Part shown: positions 8,344-17,989 of the stretch, one piece after another
Position numbering within the stretch: position 1 is the stretch's first letter
How the letters are laid out: every line of letters begins with the position of its first letter
Assembly: GCF_016806125.1 (NCBI RefSeq)
Contig: NZ_CP047166.1
Span: 434,001-498,000 of the forward strand
Direction of reading: 5' to 3'
Source: Ponticoccus alexandrii
GTDB lineage: Bacteria > Pseudomonadota > Alphaproteobacteria > Rhodobacterales > Rhodobacteraceae
Length of the DNA stretch: 64,000 nt
The notes under the pieces: model-generated
What the model was told of the DNA's origin: nothing
The model's database searches: none
What the model saw: the letters and a program-made list of their open reading frames with translations, nothing else
Translations under genes and position numbers: made by a program

Positions 8344-9075
8344 TTACAATGCGTCCACGGTGCGCGGGAAGATGGACTCGAAGCCCTCGGCATATTTGCA
8401 ATCGCGCCCGCCGGACATGCCGCCCGAGTTGCGCTTGAAGTGGTTGGCGCGCTGCTGGGCCACGCGGGTGTAATAGTCCCACAGGTGGACCTGCCCGTTC
8501 ATCGCTTCCATCGCCGCGCGTTTCTTCTCCCAGACCGGCGTGATGTCGAGGAAGGTGTCGGGCTTCCAGCCCATCTGTTCGGTCTGGTGCGGCTCGAACA
8601 GGTACAGCTGCGGCGCGCCCAGCACCGTTTCGCCGGGGTTGTGGCCCCAGGCCTGCGCGATCATCCGGCATTCCAGCGCCACCTGCGTCATGTACATGTG
8701 GTCGGTGTTGTAGGGGTCGTATTTCGAATGGCTGAGCATGAAGGCGGGCTGCACCTGCCGGATCAGGTCCACCAGCCGGCCCTTGTCGTCACGGTCCAGT
8801 TCCAGCGGGTAGTCGCCAAGGTCGAAGCATTCCAGCCGGTGCACGCCAAGCGCCTCTGCGGCGGCCTCGGCCTCGGCCCGGCGGATCGCCTTGACCTCGT
8901 CCAGCGTCTTGCCTTCTTTCCACAGGCGGGCGCTTTCGCCACGCTCGCCGAAGGACATGCAGGCCACGGTGACCTCGTAGCCCATTTCGGCGTGAAGCGC
9001 GATGGCGCCACCGCAGCGCCAGACGAAATCAGCGGCATGGGCGGACAGGACAAGCGCCGTCTTGGGTGCTGACAT
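8344..9075 (-). CDS. galB: 4-oxalomesaconate hydratase, PIG-L family
   Basis: A 243-residue PIG-L/LmbE-like zinc hydrolase-fold protein. The metal site motif is [10 protein letters not shown] (His13, Asp16) instead of the AHPDD of deacetylases; this variant is characteristic of Pseudomonas GalB, which hydrates 4-oxalomesaconate. Further conserved parts are the [13 protein letters not shown] stretch and [12 protein letters not shown]. It is the first gene of the galB-galC-galD set, with GAGGAG upstream of ATG. In this pathway GalB makes the substrate for the following aldolase. A simple N-deacetylase function is less likely because of the neighbours and the altered motif. Confidence 0.87.
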   Translation of the reverse strand: MSAPKTALVLSAHAADFVWRCGGAIALHAEMGYEVTVACMSFGERGESARLWKEGKTLDEVKAIRRAEAEAAAEALGVHRLECFDLGDYPLELDRDDKGRLVDLIRQVQPAFMLSHSKYDPYNTDHMYMTQVALECRMIAQAWGHNPGETVLGAPQLYLFEPHQTEQMGWKPDTFLDITPVWEKKRAAMEAMNGQVHLWDYYTRVAQQRANHFKRNSGGMSGGRDCKYAEGFESIFPRTVDAL

Positions 9076-9152
9076 TGGGGAACTCCTCGGTAAGTCGGCG
9101 CTATATCTCTCATGGCCGCAGGCGCCGGTTCAATTAGAAAACCATTCGGCGC

Positions 9153-9176
9153 ACATAAGTTATGGCTATAACGTAT
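9153..9176. promoter_or_regulatory. 24-bp inverted repeat in the galB-tal divergent region
   Basis: Two 10-bp arms (CATAAGTTAT and ATAACGTATG) around a 4-base GGCT spacer match with one mismatch. The repeat sits about 78 bp upstream of galB and 137 bp upstream of tal, in AT-richer DNA than the rest of the window. This is the expected place for a dimeric regulator such as a LysR-type activator of the gal operon. A smaller GTTA-N4-TAAC repeat lies at 9216-9227. The remaining 9076-9312 gap shows no gene. Confidence 0.45.
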
Positions 9177-9312
9177 GCCAGTGTCGTGCATCTCGGGCGT
9201 CGGGCTGTTGAGGCCGTTAACGCTAACATCGCGATATTGACCAATCGGCGCTTTCCTGTCAGGCAAGGGCCAGATTTCCCGGATACCCATGCCCCAGCGA
9301 AGGACTGTTGCC

Positions 9313-10257
9313 ATGACCAATGTTCTCGACCAGTTGCGCCAGATGACCACCGTCGTTGCCGACACCGGAGAGGTGGCGGCCGTGAAGACCTGGCAGCCCG
9401 TGGACTGCACCACCAATCCCTCGCTGGTGCTGAACGCCATCAAGGACCCGGCCTCCGAGGCGCTGATCGCGCGCGAGATCGAGGCGGGCCGCAAGGCCGG
9501 AAAATCGGCCGCCGAGGTGGTGGATACCCTGACCGTCGCGGTCGGCGCCGAGCTGACGACGCTGGTGCCGGGGCGCGTCTCCACCGAGGTGGACGCGCGG
9601 CTGTCGTTCGACACCGAGGCCTCTGTCGCGCGCGCCCGGGCCATCATTGCCGACTACAAGGCACGCGGGATCGAGAAGGACCGCATCCTGATCAAGCTCG
9701 CCTCGACCTGGGAGGGCATCCGCGCCGCCGAAATTCTGCAAAAGGACGGCATCGACTGCAACCTGACGCTGCTGTTCAGCATGGCGCAGGCGGTGGCCTG
9801 TGCCGATGCGGGCGCCTTCCTGATCTCGCCCTTCGTGGGCCGGATCACCGACTGGTACAAGAAGGCCGAGGGTGTCGACAGCTACGCGCCGGACGAGGAT
9901 CCGGGCGTGAAGTCGGTGCGCAAGATCTACGACTACTACAAGTCGAACGGCATCGGGACGGTGGTCATGGGGGCCTCCTTCCGTAACATCGACCAGATCA
10001 AGGCGCTGGCGGGCTGCGACAACCTGACGATCTCGCCGAAACTGCTGGACGAGCTGGCGAAGGACACGGGCGACCTGCCGCGTGTGCTGTCGCCTGACAA
10101 GGCCAGCGGTGCGCCGAAGGTGGAGATGAACGAGGCGACCTTCCGCTGGGAGATGAACGCCGACCCCATGGCGACCGAGAAGCTGGCGGAAGGCATCCGC
10201 AACTTCGACGCCGATCACCAGAAGCTGGAGGCGCTGGTCTCTGAGCGGATGGGCTGA
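9313..10257 (+). CDS. tal: Transaldolase
   Basis: A 314-residue class I transaldolase of the TalB type, transferring a dihydroxyacetone unit between fructose-6-phosphate and erythrose-4-phosphate in the cytoplasmic pentose phosphate pathway. [11 protein letters not shown] near the N-terminus and [12 protein letters not shown], with Schiff-base Lys128, are diagnostic. [10 protein letters not shown] and the terminal region are also typical. ATG at 9313 is preceded by AAGGA; the eight residues upstream in frame are not family-like. It is a housekeeping gene placed next to, but divergent from, the gal operon. Confidence 0.95.
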   Translation: MTNVLDQLRQMTTVVADTGEVAAVKTWQPVDCTTNPSLVLNAIKDPASEALIAREIEAGRKAGKSAAEVVDTLTVAVGAELTTLVPGRVSTEVDARLSFDTEASVARARAIIADYKARGIEKDRILIKLASTWEGIRAAEILQKDGIDCNLTLLFSMAQAVACADAGAFLISPFVGRITDWYKKAEGVDSYAPDEDPGVKSVRKIYDYYKSNGIGTVVMGASFRNIDQIKALAGCDNLTISPKLLDELAKDTGDLPRVLSPDKASGAPKVEMNEATFRWEMNADPMATEKLAEGIRNFDADHQKLEALVSERMG

Positions 10258-10279
10258 GGGCAGCCTCGGCGGCCCAGGA

Positions 10280-10345
10280 ACCTTCTTCGAAGGTGCGAGA
10301 GGCGCTGCCTCTCGCGCTCTCCGAGGTATTTGGGGACCAAAGAAG
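10280..10345. repeat. Double-hairpin repeat element, copy A
   Basis: Two hairpins follow each other: arm ACCTTC with a TTC loop, then arm GCGAGAGGC with a GCT loop. They are followed by a conserved tail beginning CCGAGGTATTT and ending CCAAAGAAG. The copy lies 22 bases after the tal stop. The tail, in the same order after two hairpins, is repeated at 44458-44519 and, in a diverged form, inside cobN at 35264-35329. Confidence 0.75.
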
Positions 10346-10443
10346 GACGGAGGTGTTCAAAGAGGGGAGCGTGTGTATCCCCTGTCTGCCTGTTTTTGCC
10401 CTGTGGTGGGGGATCGGCTGTGGGCGGCGATCCGGCGGAAGGG

Positions 10444-11208
10444 TCAGTCCCGCCAGTCCTCGCGGCGGGCGACGGCCGTGCGGCGCAGGATAGCCACGTC
10501 GATGTCCACCGCGATGAAGACCGCGCCTGCCTCCTGGCAGGGGCGCAGGAAGGTGTCGCTGGCCGAAAGTACACCCGCCGGCTTGCCCGCTGCCCGGATG
10601 CGGCGGATCGCGCCGGTGACGGTATCGAGCACGTCCGGGTGCGTGGTCTGGCCCATCAGGCCCATGGAGGCTGCAAGGTCGGCGGGTCCGACGAAGATGC
10701 CATCGACGCCGTCGACCGCAGCGATCGCCTCGATCTGGTCCAGCGCCGCGACCGTTTCGACCTGAACGAGCACACAGATCTCCTGTCCGGCGCGAGGGCC
10801 GTAGTCGGCGATGGCGCCGTAGCGGCTGGCGCGGGTCATGCCTGACACGCCGCGCATCCCCTTGGGCGGGTAGTGGCAGGTCGCCACGGCCTTCGCGGCC
10901 TCTTCGGCATTCTGCACGTAGGGCACGAGCACCGTCTGCGCGCCGCTGTCGAGCAGGCGTTTGATCTCGACCGGATCGTTCCAGCCCGGGCGCAGGATCT
11001 GCGTGACCGGGTAGGGCGCCGCCGCCTGCATCAGCGGCAGCGTCATCACGTCGGTGGCCGGAGAATGTTCGGTGTCGATCAGCAGCCAGTCGTAGCCGCA
11101 GCCCGCCAGAAGTTCCACGACCGAGGGGTCCGGGATGGTGTTCCAGACACCGATTTGGCGGCGGCCTTCGTTTAGGGCGGCCTTGAAGCGGTTGACGGGC
11201 AAATCCAT
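10444..11208 (-). CDS. HpcH/HpaI aldolase family protein
   Basis: A 254-residue class II, metal-dependent pyruvate aldolase of the HpcH/HpaI type. Visible family motifs are LLIDTEHS near residue 45, the metal-binding glutamate in VQVETVAALDQIEAI, and FVGPADLAASMG. Relatives cleave 4-hydroxy-2-oxo acids to pyruvate and an aldehyde. The start is ATG at 11208 with AGGAGGA eight bases upstream, not the longer open frame. It stands alone, convergent with tal. It could serve the aromatic catabolism of this region, but the substrate is not determinable. Confidence 0.87.
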   Translation of the reverse strand: MDLPVNRFKAALNEGRRQIGVWNTIPDPSVVELLAGCGYDWLLIDTEHSPATDVMTLPLMQAAAPYPVTQILRPGWNDPVEIKRLLDSGAQTVLVPYVQNAEEAAKAVATCHYPPKGMRGVSGMTRASRYGAIADYGPRAGQEICVLVQVETVAALDQIEAIAAVDGVDGIFVGPADLAASMGLMGQTTHPDVLDTVTGAIRRIRAAGKPAGVLSASDTFLRPCQEAGAVFIAVDIDVAILRRTAVARREDWRD

Positions 11209-11450
11209 AGTCGGGCGTCCTCCTGTCGCGTCCGGGCGCCGCCGAGAGCAGCCCCAACGCGGTGACATGTCAAGAGGCATCGGGGAAAACATCCGGCGCG
11301 GCAGGGTTTTCCGGCGCAGCCCACACGCCGGTTGATGCCTGCGTTTCAGTAGAGCCGATCGGAGACGCGAAGGGACCTCGGGTGCCATGCCTGTCTCCCG
11401 ACGCGAAGGGCCGCGCGGGGGCTGCAGCTAGCCGTTCCATCAGTCGTTAA

Positions 11451-11478
11451 TTGTCTGTAAACCATATTGGTGAATAAT
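11451..11478 (+). promoter_or_regulatory. Candidate sigma-70-type promoter of the CheB-CheR fusion gene
   Basis: TTGTCT and AATAAT are separated by 16 bases in an AT-rich patch about 35 bp upstream of the next ATG. The whole 11209-11512 gap holds no gene. Besides this site it contains two copies of GACGCGAAGGG, starting at 11364 and 11400, of unknown meaning. Confidence 0.4.
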
Positions 11479-11512
11479 GTCTTAAGATCGCAGCCAATGC
11501 GTGTGAGGTGGG

Positions 11513-14035
11513 ATGAACGCGAAGGATGCCGAGCAAGCCGATACCCGGGAGGCCCGGGTAGACGGCGAATTGACCGTGGTGGGGATTGCCGCCTCGGCCG
11601 GCGGGCTGGAGGCGGTGTCGCTGCTTGCGCGCCACCTGCCGAACGACCTGCCCTGTGTCTACGTGTTGGCGCAGCATATGTCTCCGCATCACGCCAGCGT
11701 GCTTCCGACGCTTCTGTCGCATGAGACGCGGCTGACCGTGAAGGCGGTGGAACGCGAGGAAGTGCTGGTTCCGAACACGATCTACGTACCGGTGCCCAAG
11801 ACCGATCTGGTGGTCGAAGGCGACCGGGTGGTGGTCAAGCAACCCTCTGGCCGCCCGGCAGAACCCAAGCCTTCGGCCGACCGGTTGTTCACCTCGATTG
11901 CCGAAACCTATGGAGAGCGCAGCATGGGCATCGTCCTGTCGGGCACCGGCAGCGACGGCAGCTATGGCGTGCAGGCGATCCGCGAGGTCGGCGGAATCAC
12001 CATCGCGCAGGATTCGGAATCCTCGAAATACGACACCATGCCCGCCTCGGCGGTGGAAACCGGTTGCGTCGATCTTGTGCTTTCGCCGCGGCAGATGGGC
12101 GAGCAGCTGGCCAACATCCTGTCGCGCCCGCGCGACTTCACGGCCTTGCAGGCGATCCTCGAACAGCCGACGGAATACGACGACCTGTTCCACCAGCTTC
12201 AGGCCCGGACCAAGGTCAACTTCCGCCACTACAAGGAAAACACCGTCAGCCGCCGCATCCAGCGCCGCCTGATTGCGCTGGGTTTCGAGGAATACGCCCG
12301 TTACGTCGAGTTCTGCCGCGACAACCCCGAAGAGCTGGACGCGCTGTATCGCGACCTGCTGATCTCGGTCACCCGGTTCTACCGCGATCCCGAACAGTTC
12401 GACGCGCTGGAGGCAGAGCTGGCGGACTACGTGGAGGGCGTGAAAGACCGCCCGTTCCGCATCTGGGTGCCGGGCTGCGCGACCGGCGAGGAAGCCTATT
12501 CCATCGCCTTCATGCTGAACGACCTGATGGACCGGCGGGGCATACCGCGCGACCGGGCGGTGCAGATCTTTGCCACCGATCTCGATGATTCCGCGCTGAC
12601 ACGCGGGCGCAACGGGGCCTATCCGGCGGCGGCCTCCTCGGGCATCCCGGATGCGGTGCAGCAGAAATACTTCACCCTGTCGGACGACGTGCTGAGGGTG
12701 AAACCGGAGATCCGCAATCAGGTGCTGTTCTCGCGCCACAACGTCTTTCAGGATCCGCCGTTCAGCGACATCGACCTCGTGAGCTTCCGCAACACGATGA
12801 TCTACTTCGACACGCCCCTGCAGGAGAAGGTCATGTCGCGCCTTCTCTACGCGCTGCGGCCGGGCGGGATCCTGTTTCTTGGCGCTTCGGAAAGCATCGG
12901 TGCGATGGAACCCTATTTCCACCGCGTCCGCGACGGCGCCCGGCTGTTCCGCAAGCGGCTGGATACGACCTTCGACCACAAGGCGCTGGTGCGGTTCGGC
13001 AATTCCAAGATCACCGACGGCGTGCGCCAGCGCCCGGAGAAGGCGCGGGCCGGCAGCGACGTGCTGGAGACGGAGACTTTCAAGGCGCTGGCGGAATCCG
13101 TGGCACCTCAGGGTGTGCTGGTAAACGTGCACAAGGACATCATCCGCATCTTCGGCGACATCAGCCCCTTCACGCGGGTCACCGACGACCTGAGGGGGCG
13201 GCTGAACACCATGGTGCTGAAGGCGGAACTGGCCGCCGATGCCAGCAGCCTGATCCCGCTGTGCCTGAAGCACGGGCGCCCGCGCGACGGGCTGTGGCGC
13301 GACGTCAAGGGGCCGGATTTCAACCGCGTGCGGCTGCGGGCCTATCCGCTGAACATCGACCCGGGCAACCACGGGCGGCTGGCGCTTCTGTCCATCGACA
13401 CGACGATGGTCGACGGCAGCACCGAACTGGACCGGGGTAGCGAGGAGGCGTCGAGCTATCTCACTCATGTCGAGAACGAGCTGGCGGATTCGCGCGAGGC
13501 GCTTCAGATCACCATGGAGGAGTTGCAGACCTCGAACGAGGAACTGCAATCCACCAACGAGGAATTGCAGTCGACCAACGAAGAGCTTCAGTCCACCAAC
13601 GAGGAGCTGGAGACGTCGAACGAGGAATTGCAGTCCACCAACGAGGAACTGATCACCGTCAACGAGGAACTGCTGATCAACTCGGACGAGCTGAACCGTC
13701 TGGTGGCCGAGAAGAACGCAATCCAGGTCGCGCTGCCGCTGCCGCTTCTGGTGCTGGACACCTCGCTCAACATCAAGAGCGCCTCGCAGAACGCCATCGA
13801 ACTGTTTTCCCTGACTGAGCGCGGCGCGCATCTGGGCCACATCAGCCAGGTCTTCCTGCCCGAGACGCCCTTTCCGGCGCTGGTCGACATCTGCCATGAT
13901 GTGCTGACCCGGCAGAAAAGCCGCAGCGAAGTTTTCCAGTTGAAGGGCGAGGAGACAGAAATGCGGATCACGCCCTATTTCATCAAGGAAAAGATCCTGC
14001 AGGGCCTGACGATCACCCTGCAACGCGCGCCCTGA
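11513..14035 (+). CDS. CheB-CheR fusion with PAS and coiled-coil region
   Basis: An 840-residue chemotaxis-type fusion. Residues ~20-205 are a CheB methylesterase domain with catalytic Ser28 (AASAGG), His55 and Asp148 (GTGSDG) but no receiver domain. Residues ~210-480 are a CheR methyltransferase with SAM-binding VPGCATGEEAYSIA. PAS-like sequence follows (~510-620), then a heptad coiled coil of repeated NEELQST units and a last PAS-like segment. No histidine kinase domain is present, although many homologues have one. Such proteins usually act in two-component or stress signalling outside classical chemotaxis. No che operon is nearby; the adjacent convergent kinase may be a partner. Confidence 0.88.
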   Translation: MNAKDAEQADTREARVDGELTVVGIAASAGGLEAVSLLARHLPNDLPCVYVLAQHMSPHHASVLPTLLSHETRLTVKAVEREEVLVPNTIYVPVPKTDLVVEGDRVVVKQPSGRPAEPKPSADRLFTSIAETYGERSMGIVLSGTGSDGSYGVQAIREVGGITIAQDSESSKYDTMPASAVETGCVDLVLSPRQMGEQLANILSRPRDFTALQAILEQPTEYDDLFHQLQARTKVNFRHYKENTVSRRIQRRLIALGFEEYARYVEFCRDNPEELDALYRDLLISVTRFYRDPEQFDALEAELADYVEGVKDRPFRIWVPGCATGEEAYSIAFMLNDLMDRRGIPRDRAVQIFATDLDDSALTRGRNGAYPAAASSGIPDAVQQKYFTLSDDVLRVKPEIRNQVLFSRHNVFQDPPFSDIDLVSFRNTMIYFDTPLQEKVMSRLLYALRPGGILFLGASESIGAMEPYFHRVRDGARLFRKRLDTTFDHKALVRFGNSKITDGVRQRPEKARAGSDVLETETFKALAESVAPQGVLVNVHKDIIRIFGDISPFTRVTDDLRGRLNTMVLKAELAADASSLIPLCLKHGRPRDGLWRDVKGPDFNRVRLRAYPLNIDPGNHGRLALLSIDTTMVDGSTELDRGSEEASSYLTHVENELADSREALQITMEELQTSNEELQSTNEELQSTNEELQSTNEELETSNEELQSTNEELITVNEELLINSDELNRLVAEKNAIQVALPLPLLVLDTSLNIKSASQNAIELFSLTERGAHLGHISQVFLPETPFPALVDICHDVLTRQKSRSEVFQLKGEETEMRITPYFIKEKILQGLTITLQRAP
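13514..13681 (+). repeat. Heptad-coding internal repeats in the CheB-CheR fusion
   Basis: About eight imperfect 21-base units encode consecutive heptads of the form EELQSTN. They give a continuous coiled coil between the two PAS-like parts. The repetition is at protein level and is common in this family, so it is not a mobile repeat. Confidence 0.8.
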
Positions 14036-14195
14036 TCCGGCGGGCCGGGTTCGGTTGCGTTCCCGCGCCTTGTCCCGGGAGGCCGGCGCGCGCATCGGAA
14101 CCTCTGCGGAGAAAACGCCGGTGCCCGGGAGGCTCGTCCGCGCTGTGGCCAGCGGGGCAGGCGCCCCGATTTTCCAGCGAGGGCCTGACCGGCCG

Positions 14196-17100
14196 CTATT
14201 CGGTGCCGGGGCTGTCCAGCTGGCGGCGCAGGACTTCGGCCAGAACCCGGCGCGGGCAGGGCTTCTGCATCAGCGGGGCGGGGACCTCGCCCATCTCTGT
14301 CCGGGCGATGCCGGTGTAGCCCGACATGTAGACGATGGGCATGTCCGGGCGCTTGTCGCGCAGGTGCCGGGCCAGTTCGAAGCCGCCGATGCGGCCGGGC
14401 ATGACCACGTCGCTCAGCATCAGGTCGAAGGGCACGCCTTCGTCAATGATCGTGATGGCCTCGTTGCCCGAGGCGGCAGAAATTACCCGGTAGTTCATCT
14501 GCTCCAGCATGTCGCGGATCACCCGCAGCAGCCCCTCGTCGTCTTCGACGACCAGCAGGGTTTCGCCGCGCCCCTCTTCGGGGTCGTCCATCGGCACCGG
14601 TTTCTCGCGCCCGCCGCCCTCTGCCGTGCCACGCGGCAGAAGGATGCGCACGCTGGTGCCCTTGCCGACCTCGGAATAGATCCGCAGTTCCCCGTTCGAC
14701 TGCTGTACGAAGCCGTAGACCATGGACAGGCCCAGCCCGGTGCCAGAGTTGCTTTCGCGCGTGGTGAAGAAGGGGTCGACGGCGCGTCGTTTGACCTCGT
14801 CGGTCATGCCGGGCCCGTTGTCGCTGACCGAGAATTCGACGTAGCGAAAGACCTTGCCGGTCTTTGTGACCGCGCCTTCGGCCTTCAGCCCCTCGGTGGT
14901 GACGACTCGGGCGGACGCGTCCGGCGCCAGCGGCGCGGCCTTGCTGTGCAAGGCGGCGCGGGCCAGCACGGTGATCCGGTCGCCGGTGCCGCTGCGCAGG
15001 ATCGCGTCGCGGCTGTTCAGTACGAGGTTCAGCAGCGCGTTGCCCAGCTGCAGCGCATCGCAGTGCACATACAGGTCCGGCTCGTCGATCGTGAACTCCA
15101 GCGTGATGCTCTTCTCGATCGAGGGCCGCGAGAGCGCCTCGAAATCCTTCAGCACGGTTTCGACGGGGTAGGACCGGGCCAGCCCCGGCTGCTGTTTGGC
15201 GAAGGCCAGAAGTCGCTTGGTCAACGCGGCGCCGCGGTGAATCGTCTGCAACGCAGTATCCAGGAACCCCTGCGCGCGCGGCGAGGCCTCGGGCGCGGCA
15301 AGCTGCACCGCGTATTCGATCGTCGCCAGAAGGTTGTTGAAGTCATGCGCGACGCCGCCGGTCAGTTGCCCCAGCGCGTCCAGCCGCGTGGCGCGCTCCA
15401 GTTGCTGACGGTTGGCCTCCTGCTCGGACACGTCGTCGAGGATCAGCACCGAATGCAGGCCACCCGGATCGTCCGCCCCCACCGGCGCGCTGGAGACGCG
15501 GACATAGCGCTTCGACCGCGCGCCCGGTACCTGCAACAGCGCCACTTCGCCCTTCAGGACCTGCCCGGCCAGTGCACGCTGCATGGGATCGTGAGAGGCT
15601 TCCAGAGGTGCAAGGTCCTCGCGGTCCAGAAAGGTCACCGCGTCGGGCCAGGGCTTCGGCAGGCCGCCCGGACCTAGGGCCAGCATCTCCTGCGCGCTGG
15701 GATTGGCCACAAGGATATCGCCACTTCGCGCCAGCCCCAGCACGGCGCCGCGCGTGGCGTCGAGGATCGCGCCCATGCGGGTATGGGCCATGGCGATCTG
15801 GCGGTTCAGCGCCTCGGCCTGCCGCCGTCCGCGCAGGCTGACCAGCGCGATGGACAGGGCCGACAGAACGGCGGCCGCGGCGATGGCATAGCCGGCCACG
15901 CGGAGGCGCTCGGGCGTCCAGAACTGCGGCGTGCCGTACCATTCCCGGCGCAGGGTCTCGTAGCGCGGCGAACTGAGGTAGCCGGGGATCACGGCATTCA
16001 GCCGTTCGCGTGTACCGGCAAGGCCGAAGCGCAGCGCGATGCCCCCTTCAGAGGTCAGCAGCGGCGGCTGGTGCATGGCGATCCGGCCGTCAAGGCCAAG
16101 ATCGCCAAGGGCGCGCGTGCCCGTCGTCGTCAGGTAGAGGGCGACGTCGATCTGGTTGTCGACAAGCGCGTCAAACAGGGCTTCCTGACCATCGAAAGCG
16201 ACAAGATCCAGCCCGGCTGCCTCGGGGATCAGCGCGCGCACGACGGTTGCCCCCTCGATGCCGACGCGCAGCCCGTCCAGATCGTCGAGCGTCACCCTGT
16301 TGTCGTCGGCAAGGACGCGGGCCGCGCCACGCCGCTCGAAGAGCGAGAAAGAGGCCGAATCGAGCGGCAGCGTGAAATCCATCCGGTTGCGCCGGTCGTC
16401 GCTGAAGCCGACAAGTGAGATCAGGTCGATCTGTCCGCTGCGCGGCCCTTCGGCAAACTGCTCGTTGGTGATCGGGACGAAGCGCAGCGGCATCCCGGCG
16501 CGGTCCGCCAGATCGCGCAGCACCTCTACGCCAAAGCCGGTGAAGCGTCCGTCCTCCGCCTGCATCTGGTAGGGCGGAAAGTCCGGCACCCCGACCACGT
16601 AGACCTGCGGCGGCGGGGCGGGCACGTCCATGGCCCACTTCCGGCGCAGCCCCGCCAGCGTCCCGTCCGCCTCCATCGCGTCCAGCGCCTCTTGCACGCG
16701 CGGCATGAGATCGGCGCGGGAGTCGTGCAGGGCGACCACGTGGCGGGTCGTTGCAAGGGCAGGGCCAAGGCGGCGCACCTCGGCTTCCAGCCCGTTGGCG
16801 CGCAACACACCCATCACACCGGGATAGACCGCCACAAGCCCATCGATCTGTCCGAACAGCAGCGCCCCCAGCGCGGCGCCGAAGTCGGGATAGGCGATGA
16901 CGGTGTTATCCGTGCCGATGCCCCGAGCCATGTCGGCGCCCGCGGTGCGGTCCACCACGCCAAGGCTGAGGCCGTCAAAGCTGTCTCGGGTGCGTTCGGG
17001 CGGGGCGTCGGCGCGGACAAACAGATGCACCTCGCTTTCCGCCACCGGCGCTGAGAAGACGTTGCTGTCCGCCAGCGCTGGAATCCGGGCGGCGCCGGGC

Positions 17101-17372
17101 AGGATCTGCGCCTCGCCGCTGGCCTGTTGCCGGATGATCGAGATGACGTCAGGCAGCTTGCGGAACGTGATGTCGATCCCGCTGCGCGCGGCAATCTCCT
17201 GTCCGATATCGCCGAAGAATCCCGACGGCGGTCCATCCCCTTCGACCGGCGTGAAGAACCCGGGCGTCGGCGTCCAGCCCGAGACCAGCGGTGCTTCGTC
17301 CTGCGCCGTGGCCGTGCCTGCCGCGCCAAGCAGGGCCAATGCAAGCGCAAGGGGCCGAAAGAGCGCGATCAC
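14196..17372 (-). CDS. Hybrid histidine kinase with two periplasmic solute-binding domains
   Basis: A 1058-residue membrane sensor kinase. A signal peptide (residues 1-23) leads to two tandem SBP_bac_3-like periplasmic domains (~30-250 and ~255-485), the second containing [21 protein letters not shown]. One transmembrane helix follows (~500-520), then a PAS domain, a HisKA domain with the phosphorylated histidine in [11 protein letters not shown] (near 676), a HATPase domain ([14 protein letters not shown]) and a C-terminal receiver with Asp in [10 protein letters not shown] and Lys in MQKP. There is no HPt domain. Architecture resembles BvgS/EvgS sensors. It overlaps the upstream lone receiver gene by 4 bp. 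Ligands are probably amino acids or other small solutes. Confidence 0.9.
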   Translation of the reverse strand: MIALFRPLALALALLGAAGTATAQDEAPLVSGWTPTPGFFTPVEGDGPPSGFFGDIGQEIAARSGIDITFRKLPDVISIIRQQASGEAQILPGAARIPALADSNVFSAPVAESEVHLFVRADAPPERTRDSFDGLSLGVVDRTAGADMARGIGTDNTVIAYPDFGAALGALLFGQIDGLVAVYPGVMGVLRANGLEAEVRRLGPALATTRHVVALHDSRADLMPRVQEALDAMEADGTLAGLRRKWAMDVPAPPPQVYVVGVPDFPPYQMQAEDGRFTGFGVEVLRDLADRAGMPLRFVPITNEQFAEGPRSGQIDLISLVGFSDDRRNRMDFTLPLDSASFSLFERRGAARVLADDNRVTLDDLDGLRVGIEGATVVRALIPEAAGLDLVAFDGQEALFDALVDNQIDVALYLTTTGTRALGDLGLDGRIAMHQPPLLTSEGGIALRFGLAGTRERLNAVIPGYLSSPRYETLRREWYGTPQFWTPERLRVAGYAIAAAAVLSALSIALVSLRGRRQAEALNRQIAMAHTRMGAILDATRGAVLGLARSGDILVANPSAQEMLALGPGGLPKPWPDAVTFLDREDLAPLEASHDPMQRALAGQVLKGEVALLQVPGARSKRYVRVSSAPVGADDPGGLHSVLILDDVSEQEANRQQLERATRLDALGQLTGGVAHDFNNLLATIEYAVQLAAPEASPRAQGFLDTALQTIHRGAALTKRLLAFAKQQPGLARSYPVETVLKDFEALSRPSIEKSITLEFTIDEPDLYVHCDALQLGNALLNLVLNSRDAILRSGTGDRITVLARAALHSKAAPLAPDASARVVTTEGLKAEGAVTKTGKVFRYVEFSVSDNGPGMTDEVKRRAVDPFFTTRESNSGTGLGLSMVYGFVQQSNGELRIYSEVGKGTSVRILLPRGTAEGGGREKPVPMDDPEEGRGETLLVVEDDEGLLRVIRDMLEQMNYRVISAASGNEAITIIDEGVPFDLMLSDVVMPGRIGGFELARHLRDKRPDMPIVYMSGYTGIARTEMGEVPAPLMQKPCPRRVLAEVLRRQLDSPGTE

Positions 17373-17806
17373 GGCGCCCTGCCATGCCCGCGCTGGCCGG
17401 ACAGCAGCGCGTCCAGCTTCTCGCGCAGGACCTGGGGCGCGAAGGGCTTGGGCAGCACGTCGTCCGCGCCCAGCTTACGGGTGGTGCCCAGAATGTCGTA
17501 GGGCATGCCCGCCCGCGCCGCGCCGGATACGGCCAGCACAGGGATATCCGTGCGCGTGGCATGGCCGGTTTCCGCCAGAAGCGTCCGCAACCGCGAGATG
17601 AACAGAACCCCTCCGTCCGAAGTCAGGCGCCCGTCAACCTTGATGTAGACGTCGACGATGGCGGCATCGAAGGCCTCGGCGATCACAAGTTCCAGCGCCT
17701 CGTGCCCGGTCGCGGCCACAGACGCCCTGTGACCGGCCTCTTCGAGATCGCGCCGTACAAGGCCGGCAAAAACCGTATCGTCTTCAAGGATCAGTATCTT
17801 GGCCAC
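17369..17806 (-). CDS. Single-domain response regulator
   Basis: A 145-residue lone receiver. The acidic pocket is EDD at 8-10, the phosphorylated residue is Asp52 (AAIVDVYI), and the conserved lysine is in LPKPF. No output domain follows. An insertion ([11 protein letters not shown]) after the phosphorylation site is longer than usual. Its stop overlaps the kinase start in ATGA, so the two proteins are made together and the receiver probably takes or relays phosphate from that hybrid kinase. It is divergent from glpK, but a link to glycerol control is only a guess. Confidence 0.88.
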   Translation of the reverse strand: MAKILILEDDTVFAGLVRRDLEEAGHRASVAATGHEALELVIAEAFDAAIVDVYIKVDGRLTSDGGVLFISRLRTLLAETGHATRTDIPVLAVSGAARAGMPYDILGTTRKLGADDVLPKPFAPQVLREKLDALLSGQRGHGRAP

Positions 17807-17989
17807 GCTTCCCCTCGCGATCGCGCTGCGCCCCCAGCGGCTTCGCCGTCACCTTCACACGGCGGTGCGGCGCAAGGCCAGAGAATTCCGAGGCCGCCGC
17901 CCGCGCATCCGTTTGACCTTTCGACGCATTCCGGGCCACTGTGTGAACCGCGTCGGGGCGGCAAGACCCCGCAACCGGGAGGAGACCCC

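Noticed and set aside
10444-11388. Longer form of the HpaI aldolase starting at 11388
   Set aside because: The extra residues are arginine-rich and lack family similarity, whereas ATG at 11208 has AGGAGGA at proper distance.
13514-13681. Tandem 21-base repeats considered as a mobile or CRISPR-like array
   Set aside because: They are imperfect, lie fully in frame and encode coiled-coil heptads typical for CheB-CheR fusions.
11447-14095. 882-codon minus-strand frame across the CheB-CheR gene
   Set aside because: It has repeated low-complexity leucine/valine segments antisense to the heptad repeats and no ribosome site.
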